A DNA stretch of 64,000 nt. Source: Pseudarthrobacter sp. (GTDB lineage: Bacteria; Actinomycetota; Actinomycetes; Actinomycetales; Micrococcaceae). The translations under genes and the position numbers were made by a program. Below, one piece after another: positions 1 through 8,449 of this stretch. The first letter of the stretch is position 1. Every line of letters begins with the position of its first letter. The stretch spans positions 113,125 through 177,124 of the forward strand of contig JAPSJV010000004.1 in the NCBI GenBank assembly GCA_031178005.1, given 5' to 3'. The notes below the pieces were generated by a model. The model was not told where the DNA came from and did no database searches. It saw only the letters and a program-made list of their open reading frames with translations.

Positions 1-1
1 C

Positions 2-271
2 AGGTCGTTCAAAGAGTGGATCCCTGTCTACTTGGTCCTCGGAATTTTTGGCTGCTGCCTCTACGCACTTTTCATGGGTGCACTCATTCTTGAGCTGTTC
101 CCACCGCCGAAGTCCCCAGTCATTTCAGGCGGTTGGGGACTGGACTTCCGGGGAATCGGAATTGTTATCGGGACGTGGATCGGTGCACTCGTGGGCATTG
201 TTTCCGCACTGATTACTGCTGCAATCTCCTCACTGGTCCTGCGGATTCGTGCCCGACGTGCGCTTTCCTGA
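2..271 (+). CDS. membrane protein, 3' end only
   Basis: The reading frame is open from the left edge of the window, so the true start lies outside; an internal TTG at 32 is less likely to be the start. The visible ~89 residues hold two hydrophobic segments, one around the VLGIFGCCLYALFMGALIL stretch and a second glycine- and alanine-rich one ending in SSLVLRIRARR. The basic tail after the last segment suggests a cytoplasmic C-terminus. No family is recognised. A DUF-type small integral membrane protein is the most that can be said. Confidence 0.5.
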   Translation, partial: RSFKEWIPVYLVLGIFGCCLYALFMGALILELFPPPKSPVISGGWGLDFRGIGIVIGTWIGALVGIVSALITAAISSLVLRIRARRALS

Positions 272-318
272 TGGAAAAGTGCCGCCGACCCGTCTGAGAC
301 CCCGGGCTGCCACGAGGC

Positions 319-630
319 TCAGGCCTTGCGGTTGCGGGCCAGCTTGGCGAGCCGGAGGAAGCCGAGGACGAAGATTGCCTCGATCAATACCATCAGTGCG
401 AGCAGCGGCCAGTGGCCTTGAATGGTGAAGATAATTGCGCCGGTGACCGTCAGCGCGCTGCCCAGGATCAATGTGTAGAGGGCGAACCCGAAGGCCACCC
501 TGGCGCTGCGCACGCCGGTCCGGAAACCGAAGCCTTGCGGTTGGCCGCCGGGCAGGCCTGCGACGCGGTCCGGGGCTGCGGGCGTGAGGCTGTCGAACTC
601 ATCCCAGAGGTCCCGGTCCTGATTGGTCAT
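319..630 (-). CDS. small two-helix membrane protein
   Basis: Encodes 103 residues: a polar, proline/glycine-rich N-terminus of about 43 residues, then two predicted membrane helices (about 45-70 and 74-93) and a short basic tail (KLARNRKA). It is probably an integral membrane protein with both ends in the cytoplasm. No catalytic motif is visible and no function is assigned. The ATG is preceded by GATAAT and then 6 nt, the geometry of an actinobacterial leaderless promoter, which supports this start. It stands alone and converges with the partial gene at the left edge. Confidence 0.6.
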   Translation of the reverse strand: MTNQDRDLWDEFDSLTPAAPDRVAGLPGGQPQGFGFRTGVRSARVAFGFALYTLILGSALTVTGAIIFTIQGHWPLLALMVLIEAIFVLGFLRLAKLARNRKA

Positions 631-795
631 GGGTTAATTATCCCGCGGAATCGGGTGGGCTGCTGGCACCCTTTCTGGACGCGTAGCGATTGGCCGGGCG
701 TGCATAGAAACTAGGCTGTTCACTGCTGGAAAGCCCAGGTACTGTTCGACTTATCGTGGGTAAGATCTCACGATGACACGGGATAGGGGCTCCCC

Positions 796-1626
796 ATGAC
801 GTCTGGCTTTTCATCACAAGGAATTGCGGAAGGGCCGGACGGAATCCCTGCATGGGACTCTTTGAACCATCGTTTTGCGGGGCAGTCGGTGATTGAAAAG
901 CTCCTGACTGACAGGAGGAACATTCCGAGTAGGCCGTTTCTGTCTCGTGTTTTTGGTGCTGGTCCATTACGCCCAGAAGATCTGTCGTGGTACAAGGGAG
1001 CCCTTGGAGAAATTGCCGTTGGTGAAATCCTCAAATTATTAGGACCCGAATGGACTGTTCTTCATGCCGTTCCGGTTGGCGCAGGTACATCGGATATCGA
1101 TCACGTCTTGATAGGTCCAGCCGGCATTTTCACGATAAATACGAAAAACCACTCGGGCCAACCAATCTGGGTTGCGGGTCAGGTTCTGATGGTGGCGGGA
1201 AAGAAGCAGCGCCACATCTATAACGCCTCCTATGAGGCCACACGCGCCGGACAACTTCTTTCAAAAAGGTCCGGCCAAGTCGTGCGGGTTACGGGCGTCA
1301 TAGTACTTGTAAGCCCAAAGCGGCTAAAGATTAAGCAGCGTCCGTCGAGTGTTGTTGTCATCGCTGACAGGCAACTCTTGCGATGGCTGTCACACTTACC
1401 GCAGGTGCTCTCTGCACGCGAGGTGGTGGCAGTCAGAGCAGCAGCGATCCTACCTGGAACGTGGCATCGAGGCCCCATCTATGTGGGGGATCCAGCGGCT
1501 CTGGCGCTCGAATTTGCGGCGCTGCATGGCCAAGTAGTCAGCGCGCGGCGTCGACGCGTTGGATGGATCATGGTCCTCATAATTGGCGCGCCGGTTGTGC
1601 TGGCGACTCTTTCTACTTTTTTCTGA
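796..1626 (+). CDS. NERD-domain protein with C-terminal membrane anchor
   Basis: 276 residues. The NERD (nuclease-related) domain is seen from about residue 66: helix GALGEIAVGEIL with E72, then SDIDHVLIGPAGIF (D102) and INTKNHSG (K117), matching the E...D...(E/T)xK core of this restriction-endonuclease-like fold. A basic cluster RRRR precedes a single C-terminal hydrophobic helix (about 255-276), so the protein is probably anchored in the membrane with the nuclease-like domain in the cytoplasm. NERD proteins are widespread in actinobacteria; their substrate is not established. The gene stands alone. An ATG start is preceded by a TAGGGG box 6 nt upstream. Confidence 0.8.
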   Translation: MTSGFSSQGIAEGPDGIPAWDSLNHRFAGQSVIEKLLTDRRNIPSRPFLSRVFGAGPLRPEDLSWYKGALGEIAVGEILKLLGPEWTVLHAVPVGAGTSDIDHVLIGPAGIFTINTKNHSGQPIWVAGQVLMVAGKKQRHIYNASYEATRAGQLLSKRSGQVVRVTGVIVLVSPKRLKIKQRPSSVVVIADRQLLRWLSHLPQVLSAREVVAVRAAAILPGTWHRGPIYVGDPAALALEFAALHGQVVSARRRRVGWIMVLIIGAPVVLATLSTFF

Positions 1627-1702
1627 ACGAGCGTTTTGTCGCCCGCCCGTTTATGTTGCCAGCTCCAGGAAACGATGGAGAACTCCGGGTGGAGCCTCCG
1701 GT

Positions 1703-2479
1703 TTAGTCCGTGGCAGTTCGGCCTTCGGCCCGCTCCCAGTGCCTCCGCAGCGACCCGGCCAGCCGCTGTGGCTCTATCCGGTGTGGCGGGTCGAAATGGT
1801 GACGTTCGGGAAACACTTCCAGCTGGAAATCCGGGAAAAACACCCGCGCCAGCCGTTCGGCAATCTCACCGTAGTCGTCCGGGTTGCTCCTGCCGCCGAG
1901 GGCGAAGAACACCGGTCGGGGAAACGCTGCCAAACGTGCCCTGTCCAGGTCATAGCTGCTGAAGTTCCGCAACAACGCCCTGATGGCTGCGGGCCGCTTG
2001 GCCATCCACGGCGGCGGGGGACCCGGAGGCGGTGGCGGAAGCACGACGTCGGGCTTGACTCCCAGCCTCATGAAGGCGGGCATGAGCTGCTCGGGAGGCA
2101 GTGCTTCCATCTGCTGGTATTTCTTCCAGACTTCCGTATGGGCAGGGCTCCAGTCCCAACGCCCGGCCCAAGCGGGCTCCAGCAGCGCCAGGCTCAGCAG
2201 CCGTTCGGGATACCTGGCGGCGAACGCCAGCGCCGCCGCGCCGCCACCTGAATAACCCACCAGATGGAATGTCTGCCACCCCCGGGCGTCGGCTTCACGC
2301 AGCACGCCGTCGATCTCTGTGTCCAGGCTCCAGTCCGCCGGCGGCTCATCGTCCGCGTAGATTTCCAAGTCTTTGGCGACGGCGTCCACGTCCTGGCCTA
2401 AGGCTTCAACCAGGGCTTCGTAGGCCGGCTGGGCGGGAAGCACGATTCCGGGAAGAAGAATGGCCCGAATACGATCCAT
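1703..2479 (-). CDS. alpha/beta hydrolase
   Basis: 258 residues when started at the ATG at 2479; the frame is open further upstream, but the product then begins properly as MDRIRAILLPGIV, and TATGGT followed by 6 nt sits directly before this ATG (leaderless pattern). The nucleophile elbow GYSGG gives S77. A later FPRPVFFALGG strand and PERHHFDPPHR near the C-terminus supply a plausible catalytic His. The Pro- and Gly-rich stretch around VLPPPPPGPPPP is unusual and may be a flexible cap loop. Substrate unknown. It is a single gene facing away from the SYVT-repeat gene across a 25-bp palindrome. Confidence 0.8.
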   Translation of the reverse strand: MDRIRAILLPGIVLPAQPAYEALVEALGQDVDAVAKDLEIYADDEPPADWSLDTEIDGVLREADARGWQTFHLVGYSGGGAAALAFAARYPERLLSLALLEPAWAGRWDWSPAHTEVWKKYQQMEALPPEQLMPAFMRLGVKPDVVLPPPPPGPPPPWMAKRPAAIRALLRNFSSYDLDRARLAAFPRPVFFALGGRSNPDDYGEIAERLARVFFPDFQLEVFPERHHFDPPHRIEPQRLAGSLRRHWERAEGRTATD

Positions 2480-2574
2480 AAGCGAACCATACGCCTGGGA
2501 TTCCCTACCGGCTACAGCCTCGCCCTGCAGCAAAGCCGCCGCCAGAGGCCGGCTGCGACCGTGAGTCTGCACAC

Positions 2575-2599
2575 CTTATTATGAGTGGCTCACAATAAG
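2575..2599. promoter_or_regulatory. 25-bp operator-like palindrome
   Basis: Two 11-bp arms, CTTATTATGAG and CTCACAATAAG, are separated by TGG and match as an inverted repeat with one mismatch. The site lies in the divergent gap between the alpha/beta hydrolase gene (minus strand) and the SYVT-repeat gene (plus strand), so a dimeric repressor or activator could control either or both. No regulator gene is adjacent. The binding factor is unknown. Confidence 0.4.
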
Positions 2600-2757
2600 T
2601 CCGTAGACTGGTTACAGGCCGCCGAAGACCTTGAGTGCCGCACCGGGTGAACATCCCCCGGGCCAGCAGGGCCAGCGACAGAAAACCTGATCCTCCTGCA
2701 TGGGTGGCACAACAACCGGAAAATGGCCCTCACATCCTGTACCCCTAGGAGAACCGC

Positions 2758-3012
2758 ATGACTTTGCTGATCGAACGCCCCGTAACCCCAACCATCACCT
2801 CCGTGCCTGCCCCCGTCGCAATCCGGCGCGGCGGCAGCTACGTTACTGTTCCCGGTGGCCGCGTTTCTGCCGGCGCCGAGGGCGGTTTCGTCTCGGCTCC
2901 CGGCAACCGCGCACCCCGCACCCGTGGCAGCTATGTCACCGCGGCCGGTGCTCCTGTAGCTGATGCCGCGGCAAGCGAGGGCAGCTACATCACGCTCCTG
3001 GCCGCAGCTTAA
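2758..3012 (+). CDS. small protein with repeated GSYVT motif
   Basis: 84 residues, ATG start with an AGGAG ribosome-binding site 7 nt upstream (cctaggagaaccgcATG). The motif GSYVT or a variant recurs four times: GGSYVT near residue 26, GGFVSAPG near 43, RGSYVT near 57 and EGSYIT near 75, separated by Pro/Ala/Gly-rich linkers. No signal peptide or membrane segment is visible. A strong hairpin terminator follows at 3052. The good ribosome site, dedicated terminator and regular repeats argue for a real gene. Function unknown; possibilities include a structural or stress protein or a modified-peptide precursor, but no maturation enzymes are adjacent. Confidence 0.7.
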   Translation: MTLLIERPVTPTITSVPAPVAIRRGGSYVTVPGGRVSAGAEGGFVSAPGNRAPRTRGSYVTAAGAPVADAAASEGSYITLLAAA

Positions 3013-3051
3013 GGCCGAGGGCTTTTAGTGCCCACTAGGGCGTAAGCAAAA

Positions 3052-3096
3052 GGAGGCCGACAGTGACACTCAGTGTCGCCGTCGGCCTCCCTTTTT
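3052..3096 (+). terminator. Rho-independent terminator
   Basis: The stem GGAGGCCGAC pairs with GTCGGCCTCC, followed by CTTTTT. The inner loop contains a second small hairpin (GACACTcaGTGTC). It ends the transcript of the SYVT-repeat gene. Confidence 0.85.
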
Positions 3097-3177
3097 GGCG
3101 TCCCAGCCACCCCTGTATCCTGACTAGGCAGGTTGAACGGTTCCAGCACCCATCAACCAAGCCCGGTCGACGGCCGG

Positions 3178-4449
3178 ATGACGGTCCGGATCCTTGGGCG
3201 CTCGCCTTCCACGCAGTGGAATCAACGCCGTCATCCATCGGCCCCCAAACTCTTTGAACGGATCTTCATCACTAACGACGGACCAGCCCCAGACGGAATC
3301 CCGACGCCGGCCCCCAACCGCACAGCGCCGGTGGATGATGCTGCCGTGGCGACCTGGGCCGAGGCAGGCGAGAGCCGAACCGCACGGTGGCGCTCAGCGA
3401 ACGGCAGGCCCGCGCCCACACGCGTAGAAGTAGTCGACGACTCCCTCACGGCCGATGATGCGAACCGGATGGCATCCCAGGGGATCGCGATGCTCTGGCA
3501 CGGTGACTTCCACAACGCGCGGCAGATCCTCAACGCCCTGGACCGGCGGATCGGTACCGGTAAGAAGCTGACCGGAACACCGGCAGACAGGTTCTACCGG
3601 CACCGCCAGTCCCGCTCGCACCGCGCCCGCATCCTCGGCCTGCTGCTGGTTCCGCTCGATCCCGGCCCGGTGGTGCCGCTGCGCCGGGCCCCGGATATCC
3701 GGGAGGCCGCCGTCGGAGCGTACGGGGACATCAGCAAACCCTCGGTGGTTTCCCTGCATGAGCTGGTGGGGGCGATCGGCGCCCATGAGTGGCGGCGCAA
3801 CGGCGTCTATGTTGATGCCCTGCAGGACCGCATCCACCCGCACTACGGCACGTTCTTCCCCACCCGCAGCGAGTATGTGGATCTCGTCGCCTCAGCTGCG
3901 CTGCCCTCGGAAATGTTGGCGTTCGACGTCGGAACCGGCACCGGGGTGCTCGCCGCCGTCCTCGCCCGCCGCGGCGTCCAGCGGGTGGTGGCGACGGACA
4001 ACGAACCGCGTGCCATCGCCTGCGCCGCCGAGAATTTCCGGAACCTCGGTGTCCAGGACCGTGCCGAGGCCGTCCTGACGGACATGTTCCCGCCCGGGCG
4101 CGCGCCGCTCATTGTGTGCAACCCGCCCTGGATTCCGGCTACGCCGCACTCCTCCCTGGACAGCGCCGTCTACGATCCCGGCAGCAGGATGCTGTTCCGC
4201 TTCCTCAACGAACTCCCGGACCACCTGGAGCCGGGCGGTGAGGGTTGGCTTGTCCTTTCCGACCTGGCCGAGCACCTGGGCCTGCGGTCGCGTGAGGACC
4301 TACTCAAGGCCTTCGACGCGGCCGGGCTGAAGGTGACGGACCGGCTGGACACCAAGCCGACTCATCCGAAGGCAGCGGACCGCGACGATCCGCTGTTCGA
4401 GGCACGCGCGGCCGAGGTCACGTCCCTGTGGCGGCTTGTTCCCCAGTAG
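3178..4449 (+). CDS. class I SAM-dependent methyltransferase (HemK/RsmC-like)
   Basis: 423 residues from the ATG at 3178; a TTG at 3133 would add 15. The C-terminal half is a Rossmann methyltransferase: motif I FDVGTGTGVLAAVLA, the acidic strand end VATDNEPRA, and the NPPW signature (CNPPWIP) typical of N-methyltransferases acting on glutamine or on the exocyclic nitrogen of nucleobases. The N-terminal ~200 residues include a region (HGDFHNARQILNALDRR) seen in 16S/23S rRNA guanine methyltransferase-like proteins and probably bind substrate. Such proteins modify rRNA or a release/ribosomal protein; the substrate here cannot be decided. The first ~60 residues look low in structure, so a later start is possible. 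Confidence 0.75.
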   Translation: MTVRILGRSPSTQWNQRRHPSAPKLFERIFITNDGPAPDGIPTPAPNRTAPVDDAAVATWAEAGESRTARWRSANGRPAPTRVEVVDDSLTADDANRMASQGIAMLWHGDFHNARQILNALDRRIGTGKKLTGTPADRFYRHRQSRSHRARILGLLLVPLDPGPVVPLRRAPDIREAAVGAYGDISKPSVVSLHELVGAIGAHEWRRNGVYVDALQDRIHPHYGTFFPTRSEYVDLVASAALPSEMLAFDVGTGTGVLAAVLARRGVQRVVATDNEPRAIACAAENFRNLGVQDRAEAVLTDMFPPGRAPLIVCNPPWIPATPHSSLDSAVYDPGSRMLFRFLNELPDHLEPGGEGWLVLSDLAEHLGLRSREDLLKAFDAAGLKVTDRLDTKPTHPKAADRDDPLFEARAAEVTSLWRLVPQ

Positions 4450-4676
4450 CCGCCGAAACGAGGCCCGCAGTATGTCCTCAGGTTTTTTGACTAGGATGCA
4501 TAGGGGTTCAGCGGCTTGGCGTTGCCACCCGCATCGTAAGTATGCTTATCAGTATTGTTGCGCCTGAGGTGACTGACACCAATCGTGTACGGAGCGGTTG
4601 TGGCGTTGCTAACCCGGAACATGCTTGGGTAAAAGTCGTCGCTGCAAGGCAGGACAGAACGAACAGGGGTTTTTGA

Positions 4677-5699
4677 TTGGCAGGGAATGCAACCTTCCGG
4701 CACAGCAACACCGCCCTGCTCTCGGTAAGCAGTATCGAGGCCCCGAGGATCGTGAGTTCTGCGGATTTCGACCGCAGGCTGGCTCCGACCTTGCATCGGC
4801 TGAACTTCCCGCCCCGGTTGCTTGAACGCGTTGCCGGCGTAACGCACCGCCGCTGGTGGGCGCCCGGAACCGCTTTTGATGATGCTGCCACCGAGGTCGG
4901 TGCCAAAGCCCTTGCCGAGGCCGGCGTTGAAGCGGCCAACGTCGGCCTGTTGATCAACACCTCGGTGACGCGGCGCAATCTTGAACCGTCCGTTGCGGTG
5001 AAGATTCATCACGGACTGAACCTGCCGTCGTCGGCCATGAACTTTGACCTGGCCAACGCCTGCCTGGGGTTCGTGAACGGGATGACCCTGGCCGCCAGCA
5101 TGATCGACTCCGGGCAGATCGAATATGCGGTGATCGTGAACGGCGAGGATGCCGAGGTCACGCAGGAGGCCACACTGGCCCGCCTCCTGAGGCCGGAGAC
5201 CACGCGGGAAGACTTCAACCGGGAATTCGCCACGCTCACCCTGGGCTCCGGAGCTGCTGCCGCCGTCCTGGGCCCGGCAGACCAGCACCCCGGAGCGCAC
5301 CGGATCGTCGGCGGTGTGATGCGCGCCGGCACCGAACACCATGAGTTGTGCGTGGGCGGCATCGACGGCATGACGACGGACACTAAGGGCCTGCTCGACG
5401 GCGGCCTGAAGCTGGTGGTCGAGGCCTGGACTGAAGCCCGGGCCGAGTGGGATTGGTCCACCATGGACCGCTACGTCACCCACCAGGTGAGCAACGCCTA
5501 TACGCAGGCCATCATCGACGCCATCGACCTGGACCCCGCGAAGGTGCCCATTACGTTCCCGCATTGGGGCAATGTGGGCCCGGCGTCCCTTCCCATGACC
5601 CTCGCGGCCGAGGCGCAGTCCCTGGAAGAGGGGGACCGGGTGCTGTGCATGGGGGTCGGCTCCGGGCTGAACACCGCCATGATGGAGATCATTTGGTAA
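4677..5699 (+). CDS. oleA: OleA, thiolase for head-to-head fatty acyl condensation
   Basis: 340 residues, TTG start. A thiolase-superfamily enzyme that joins two fatty acyl-CoAs head-to-head to a beta-keto acid, the first step of long-chain olefin synthesis. The active-site Cys lies in NFDLANACLGFVNGM, His in FPHWGNVGPAS and Asn in the same block. TSVTRRNLEPSVA carries the Glu that distinguishes OleA from FabH. The order oleA, fused oleBC, oleD with overlapping ends fixes the identity better than the thiolase fold alone. The stop codon overlaps the likely TTG start of oleBC. No clear ribosome site precedes the TTG and no other Met is available until well inside the fold. Confidence 0.9.
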   Translation: MAGNATFRHSNTALLSVSSIEAPRIVSSADFDRRLAPTLHRLNFPPRLLERVAGVTHRRWWAPGTAFDDAATEVGAKALAEAGVEAANVGLLINTSVTRRNLEPSVAVKIHHGLNLPSSAMNFDLANACLGFVNGMTLAASMIDSGQIEYAVIVNGEDAEVTQEATLARLLRPETTREDFNREFATLTLGSGAAAAVLGPADQHPGAHRIVGGVMRAGTEHHELCVGGIDGMTTDTKGLLDGGLKLVVEAWTEARAEWDWSTMDRYVTHQVSNAYTQAIIDAIDLDPAKVPITFPHWGNVGPASLPMTLAAEAQSLEEGDRVLCMGVGSGLNTAMMEIIW

Positions 5700-8449
5700 C
5701 CGCCAACTGGCCTGGCGTGGACCCGGAGTGGTCGCGGGAAATCGACGTGAAGTCAACGTCCGACGCCGATCTGCCGGGGACAGTGCGCCGCTGGCACCTG
5801 CTGGACAACGGGGACCAGCTCGCCCGCCTGGGCCTGGCTCCCGCCGGAACCCTGCTGTGCGTTCACGGAAACCCCACCTGGTCCTACCTGTGGCGGACGC
5901 TGCTGGCCGCCGGTTCGGATCCTGCCCATCCGTGGCGGGTTGTGGCGGTGGACCAGCTGGACATGGGCTATTCGGAGCGCACTGGAACCTTCCGGCGCCT
6001 GGCAGACCGCATCAACGACCTGGGTGACCTGACGGATGCGCTGGCCCTGGCCGGGCCCGTGGTGACCGTGGGCCACGACTGGGGCGGCGCGATCAGCCTG
6101 GGCTGGGCGCTGGCGCACCCGCAGCACCTCGCCGCAGTGGTGTTGACCAACACAGCCGTCTCCCAGCCCGCAGATTCGGCCATTCCGCCGGCCCTGCGGC
6201 TGGCCCTGCATCCCGCCGTCCACGGCTGGGGAACCACCACGACGGACGCCTTCCTTCGGGTGACGCACTCGCTGGCCCACCCGGCGTTGCCCTCCGACGT
6301 CCGCGAGGCCTACCAGGCTCCGTACCGCGGGGCCTCCCGCCGCAGCGGGGTGGGAAACTTTGTCGCGGACATCCCTGTGGACGCCGCCCACCCCAGCTTT
6401 CCTGCGCTCACCGGCATGGCGGAGGGGCTGCGCGGCTTGAAGGTACCGGCGCTGATGCTCTGGGGCCCGCGGGACCCGATCTTCTCCGACCGGTACCTCA
6501 AGGACCTGATCAACCGGCTCCCGCACGCCGATGTGCACCGCTTCGAAGGCGCCGGCCACCTTGTGGCGGAGGACCGGGACATCGCCGCGCCGATTTTCCA
6601 ATGGCTTGCCGGGAACGTGGGTGCCGGAATCAGTGGTGCGGGAAACTCTGCTGACGACGACGGCGGAACCGCCAGGGAGCTCGGTGCACCACCGGACGTC
6701 CAAGGGACGGGTGAAGCAGCCGCCCTCGAGTCAACGGTATTCCGCCCGCTCTGGGACGCACTTGAAAAGCAGGCGGCAGGGCTCGCGGGCGGGGATACCG
6801 CCGTCGCGGAAATGGCGCCGGACGGCACGGTGGCCCGCTCGCTCAGCTGGCAGCAGCTGGACCGGGACATCCGCAACCTTGCGGCGGGGCTGAGGAACGC
6901 CGGCGTCGGATCCGGCAGCCGGGTGAGCCTGATGGTTCCGCCCGGCGTGGACCTGACCGTAGCCCTTTACGCCTGCCTTCGGCTCGGTGCCGTGGTGGTG
7001 GTGGCCGACGCCGGACTGGGAACCAAGGGCCTGAGCCGCGCCGTGAAAGGCGCCACCCCTGATTTCATTATCGGCATCGACAAGGCGCTCGCGGCGGCCT
7101 CGGTGCTCGGCTGGCCCGGACGCCGGATCAGCGTGCGGGACCTCCCACCCGCCCGCCGTCGGGTACTCGGCGTCGAACATTCCCTGGACGCCCTGGCGCG
7201 TTCCGCTGCCGGCCGCGGTGCTCTGCAGCCGGGGGACAACCTTGACCCGGATGCCCCGGCCGCCGTGCTTTTTACGTCCGGTTCCACCGGCCCCGCCAAG
7301 GGCGTGCTGTATACGCACCGGCAGCTGGCGGCGATGAGGGACACCGTAGCGGCTACCTTCGAGATCCGGCCCGGTACCCGGCTGGTGGCAGGTTTCGCCC
7401 CGTTTGCCTTGCTGGGTCCGGCGCTCGGAACGGTGTCGGTGACGCCGGCCATGGACGTCACCGCGCCACGCACCCTGACGGCCGGTGCGCTGGCCGACGC
7501 CGCCGCAGCCGTCAACGCCACGGTGGTCTTCGCCTCGCCGGCCGCGCTGCGCAATGTCCTTGCCACCCGTGATGGGCTGAGCGCCGCCGGGCAGGAAGCG
7601 TTGGGGCGTATCGGGTTGCTGCTGTCCGCCGGTGCGCCCGTTCCCGAACCGCTCCTGGTCGAGGTGCAGCGGCTGCTGCCCAAGGCCTCGCTCCGTACCC
7701 CGTACGGGATGACCGAGGCGCTGCCCGTCACGGACATCAGCGTGGAACAGATTCAAGCCGCCGACGCCGATGCTGCCGCCGGCACTGAATCTTCCGGCAC
7801 TGAACCTCCCGCCGGCAAGGCCGGAGCAGGCAACGGCGTGTGTGTGGGGTGGCCGGTGCATGGCGCCCGCGTGGCCGTGATTCCGCTGGCGGCCGACGGC
7901 ACCGCACCCGGCTCGCAACCGGTGACGGAGCCCGGCGTGACGGGCGAGATCCTGGTCAGCGCCCCGCACGTCAAGGAAACGTATGACAGGCTCTGGCTGA
8001 CCCAGCGGAAGAGCTCGAGCCTGCCCGGCTGGCACCGCACCGGCGACGTGGGGCACTTCGACGCCGCCGGCAGGCTCTGGGTGGAGGGACGCCTCGCCCA
8101 TGTGGTCACGGCTCCGGGCGGTGTGGTGACGCCCGTCGGCGCCGAACAGGCCATCGAACGCCTGGACGGCGTCGGGCTGGCCGCGATCACCGGCGTCGGA
8201 CCGGCTGGCACCCAGGCCGTGGTCGCCGTCGTCGAGACCGTTCCGCCCGCCCGGAAGGCGGGCCCCGCCACACCGCAGCTTGCCGGGAGAGTACGCCAGG
8301 CCGCCCTTGAAGCAGGCGTTCAGGTCTCCGCTGTGCTCGCAGTCCCCACCCAGCCCACGGATATCCGGCACAACGCCAAGATCGACAGGACCCGCCTGGC
8401 CCGCTGGGCTACACGGGTGCTGGCCGGCGGCAGGCCGGGCAAACCATGA
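5693..8449 (+). CDS. oleBC: OleBC fusion: beta-lactone decarboxylase and beta-lactone synthetase
   Basis: About 918 residues from a TTG overlapping the oleA stop (a GTG at 5717 is an alternative). Residues ~1-300 are OleB, a haloalkane-dehalogenase-like alpha/beta hydrolase: CVHGNPTWSYLW oxyanion region, nucleophile Asp in VGHDWGGAIS and His in FEGAGHLVAED. It decarboxylates the beta-lactone to the olefin. A Gly/Ala-rich linker of ~40 residues leads to OleC, an acyl-adenylate-superfamily enzyme with AVLFTSGSTGPAKG, TPYGMTEALP and C-terminal HNAKIDRTRL Lys; it makes the beta-lactone from a beta-hydroxy acid using ATP. The fusion is the form known from Micrococcus luteus; in many proteobacteria the two are separate. 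Confidence 0.92.
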   Translation: MVTANWPGVDPEWSREIDVKSTSDADLPGTVRRWHLLDNGDQLARLGLAPAGTLLCVHGNPTWSYLWRTLLAAGSDPAHPWRVVAVDQLDMGYSERTGTFRRLADRINDLGDLTDALALAGPVVTVGHDWGGAISLGWALAHPQHLAAVVLTNTAVSQPADSAIPPALRLALHPAVHGWGTTTTDAFLRVTHSLAHPALPSDVREAYQAPYRGASRRSGVGNFVADIPVDAAHPSFPALTGMAEGLRGLKVPALMLWGPRDPIFSDRYLKDLINRLPHADVHRFEGAGHLVAEDRDIAAPIFQWLAGNVGAGISGAGNSADDDGGTARELGAPPDVQGTGEAAALESTVFRPLWDALEKQAAGLAGGDTAVAEMAPDGTVARSLSWQQLDRDIRNLAAGLRNAGVGSGSRVSLMVPPGVDLTVALYACLRLGAVVVVADAGLGTKGLSRAVKGATPDFIIGIDKALAAASVLGWPGRRISVRDLPPARRRVLGVEHSLDALARSAAGRGALQPGDNLDPDAPAAVLFTSGSTGPAKGVLYTHRQLAAMRDTVAATFEIRPGTRLVAGFAPFALLGPALGTVSVTPAMDVTAPRTLTAGALADAAAAVNATVVFASPAALRNVLATRDGLSAAGQEALGRIGLLLSAGAPVPEPLLVEVQRLLPKASLRTPYGMTEALPVTDISVEQIQAADADAAAGTESSGTEPPAGKAGAGNGVCVGWPVHGARVAVIPLAADGTAPGSQPVTEPGVTGEILVSAPHVKETYDRLWLTQRKSSSLPGWHRTGDVGHFDAAGRLWVEGRLAHVVTAPGGVVTPVGAEQAIERLDGVGLAAITGVGPAGTQAVVAVVETVPPARKAGPATPQLAGRVRQAALEAGVQVSAVLAVPTQPTDIRHNAKIDRTRLARWATRVLAGGRPGKP

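Noticed and set aside
412..714. Open frame on the plus strand over the small membrane gene
   Set aside because: It is the antisense shadow of the 319-630 gene: basic and Pro/Gly-rich, no motif and no ribosome site.
6731..8371. 546-codon frame antisense to oleBC
   Set aside because: A long antisense frame is expected from high-GC codon bias; its product is Gly/Arg/His-rich with no motif while the plus strand encodes a clear OleBC.
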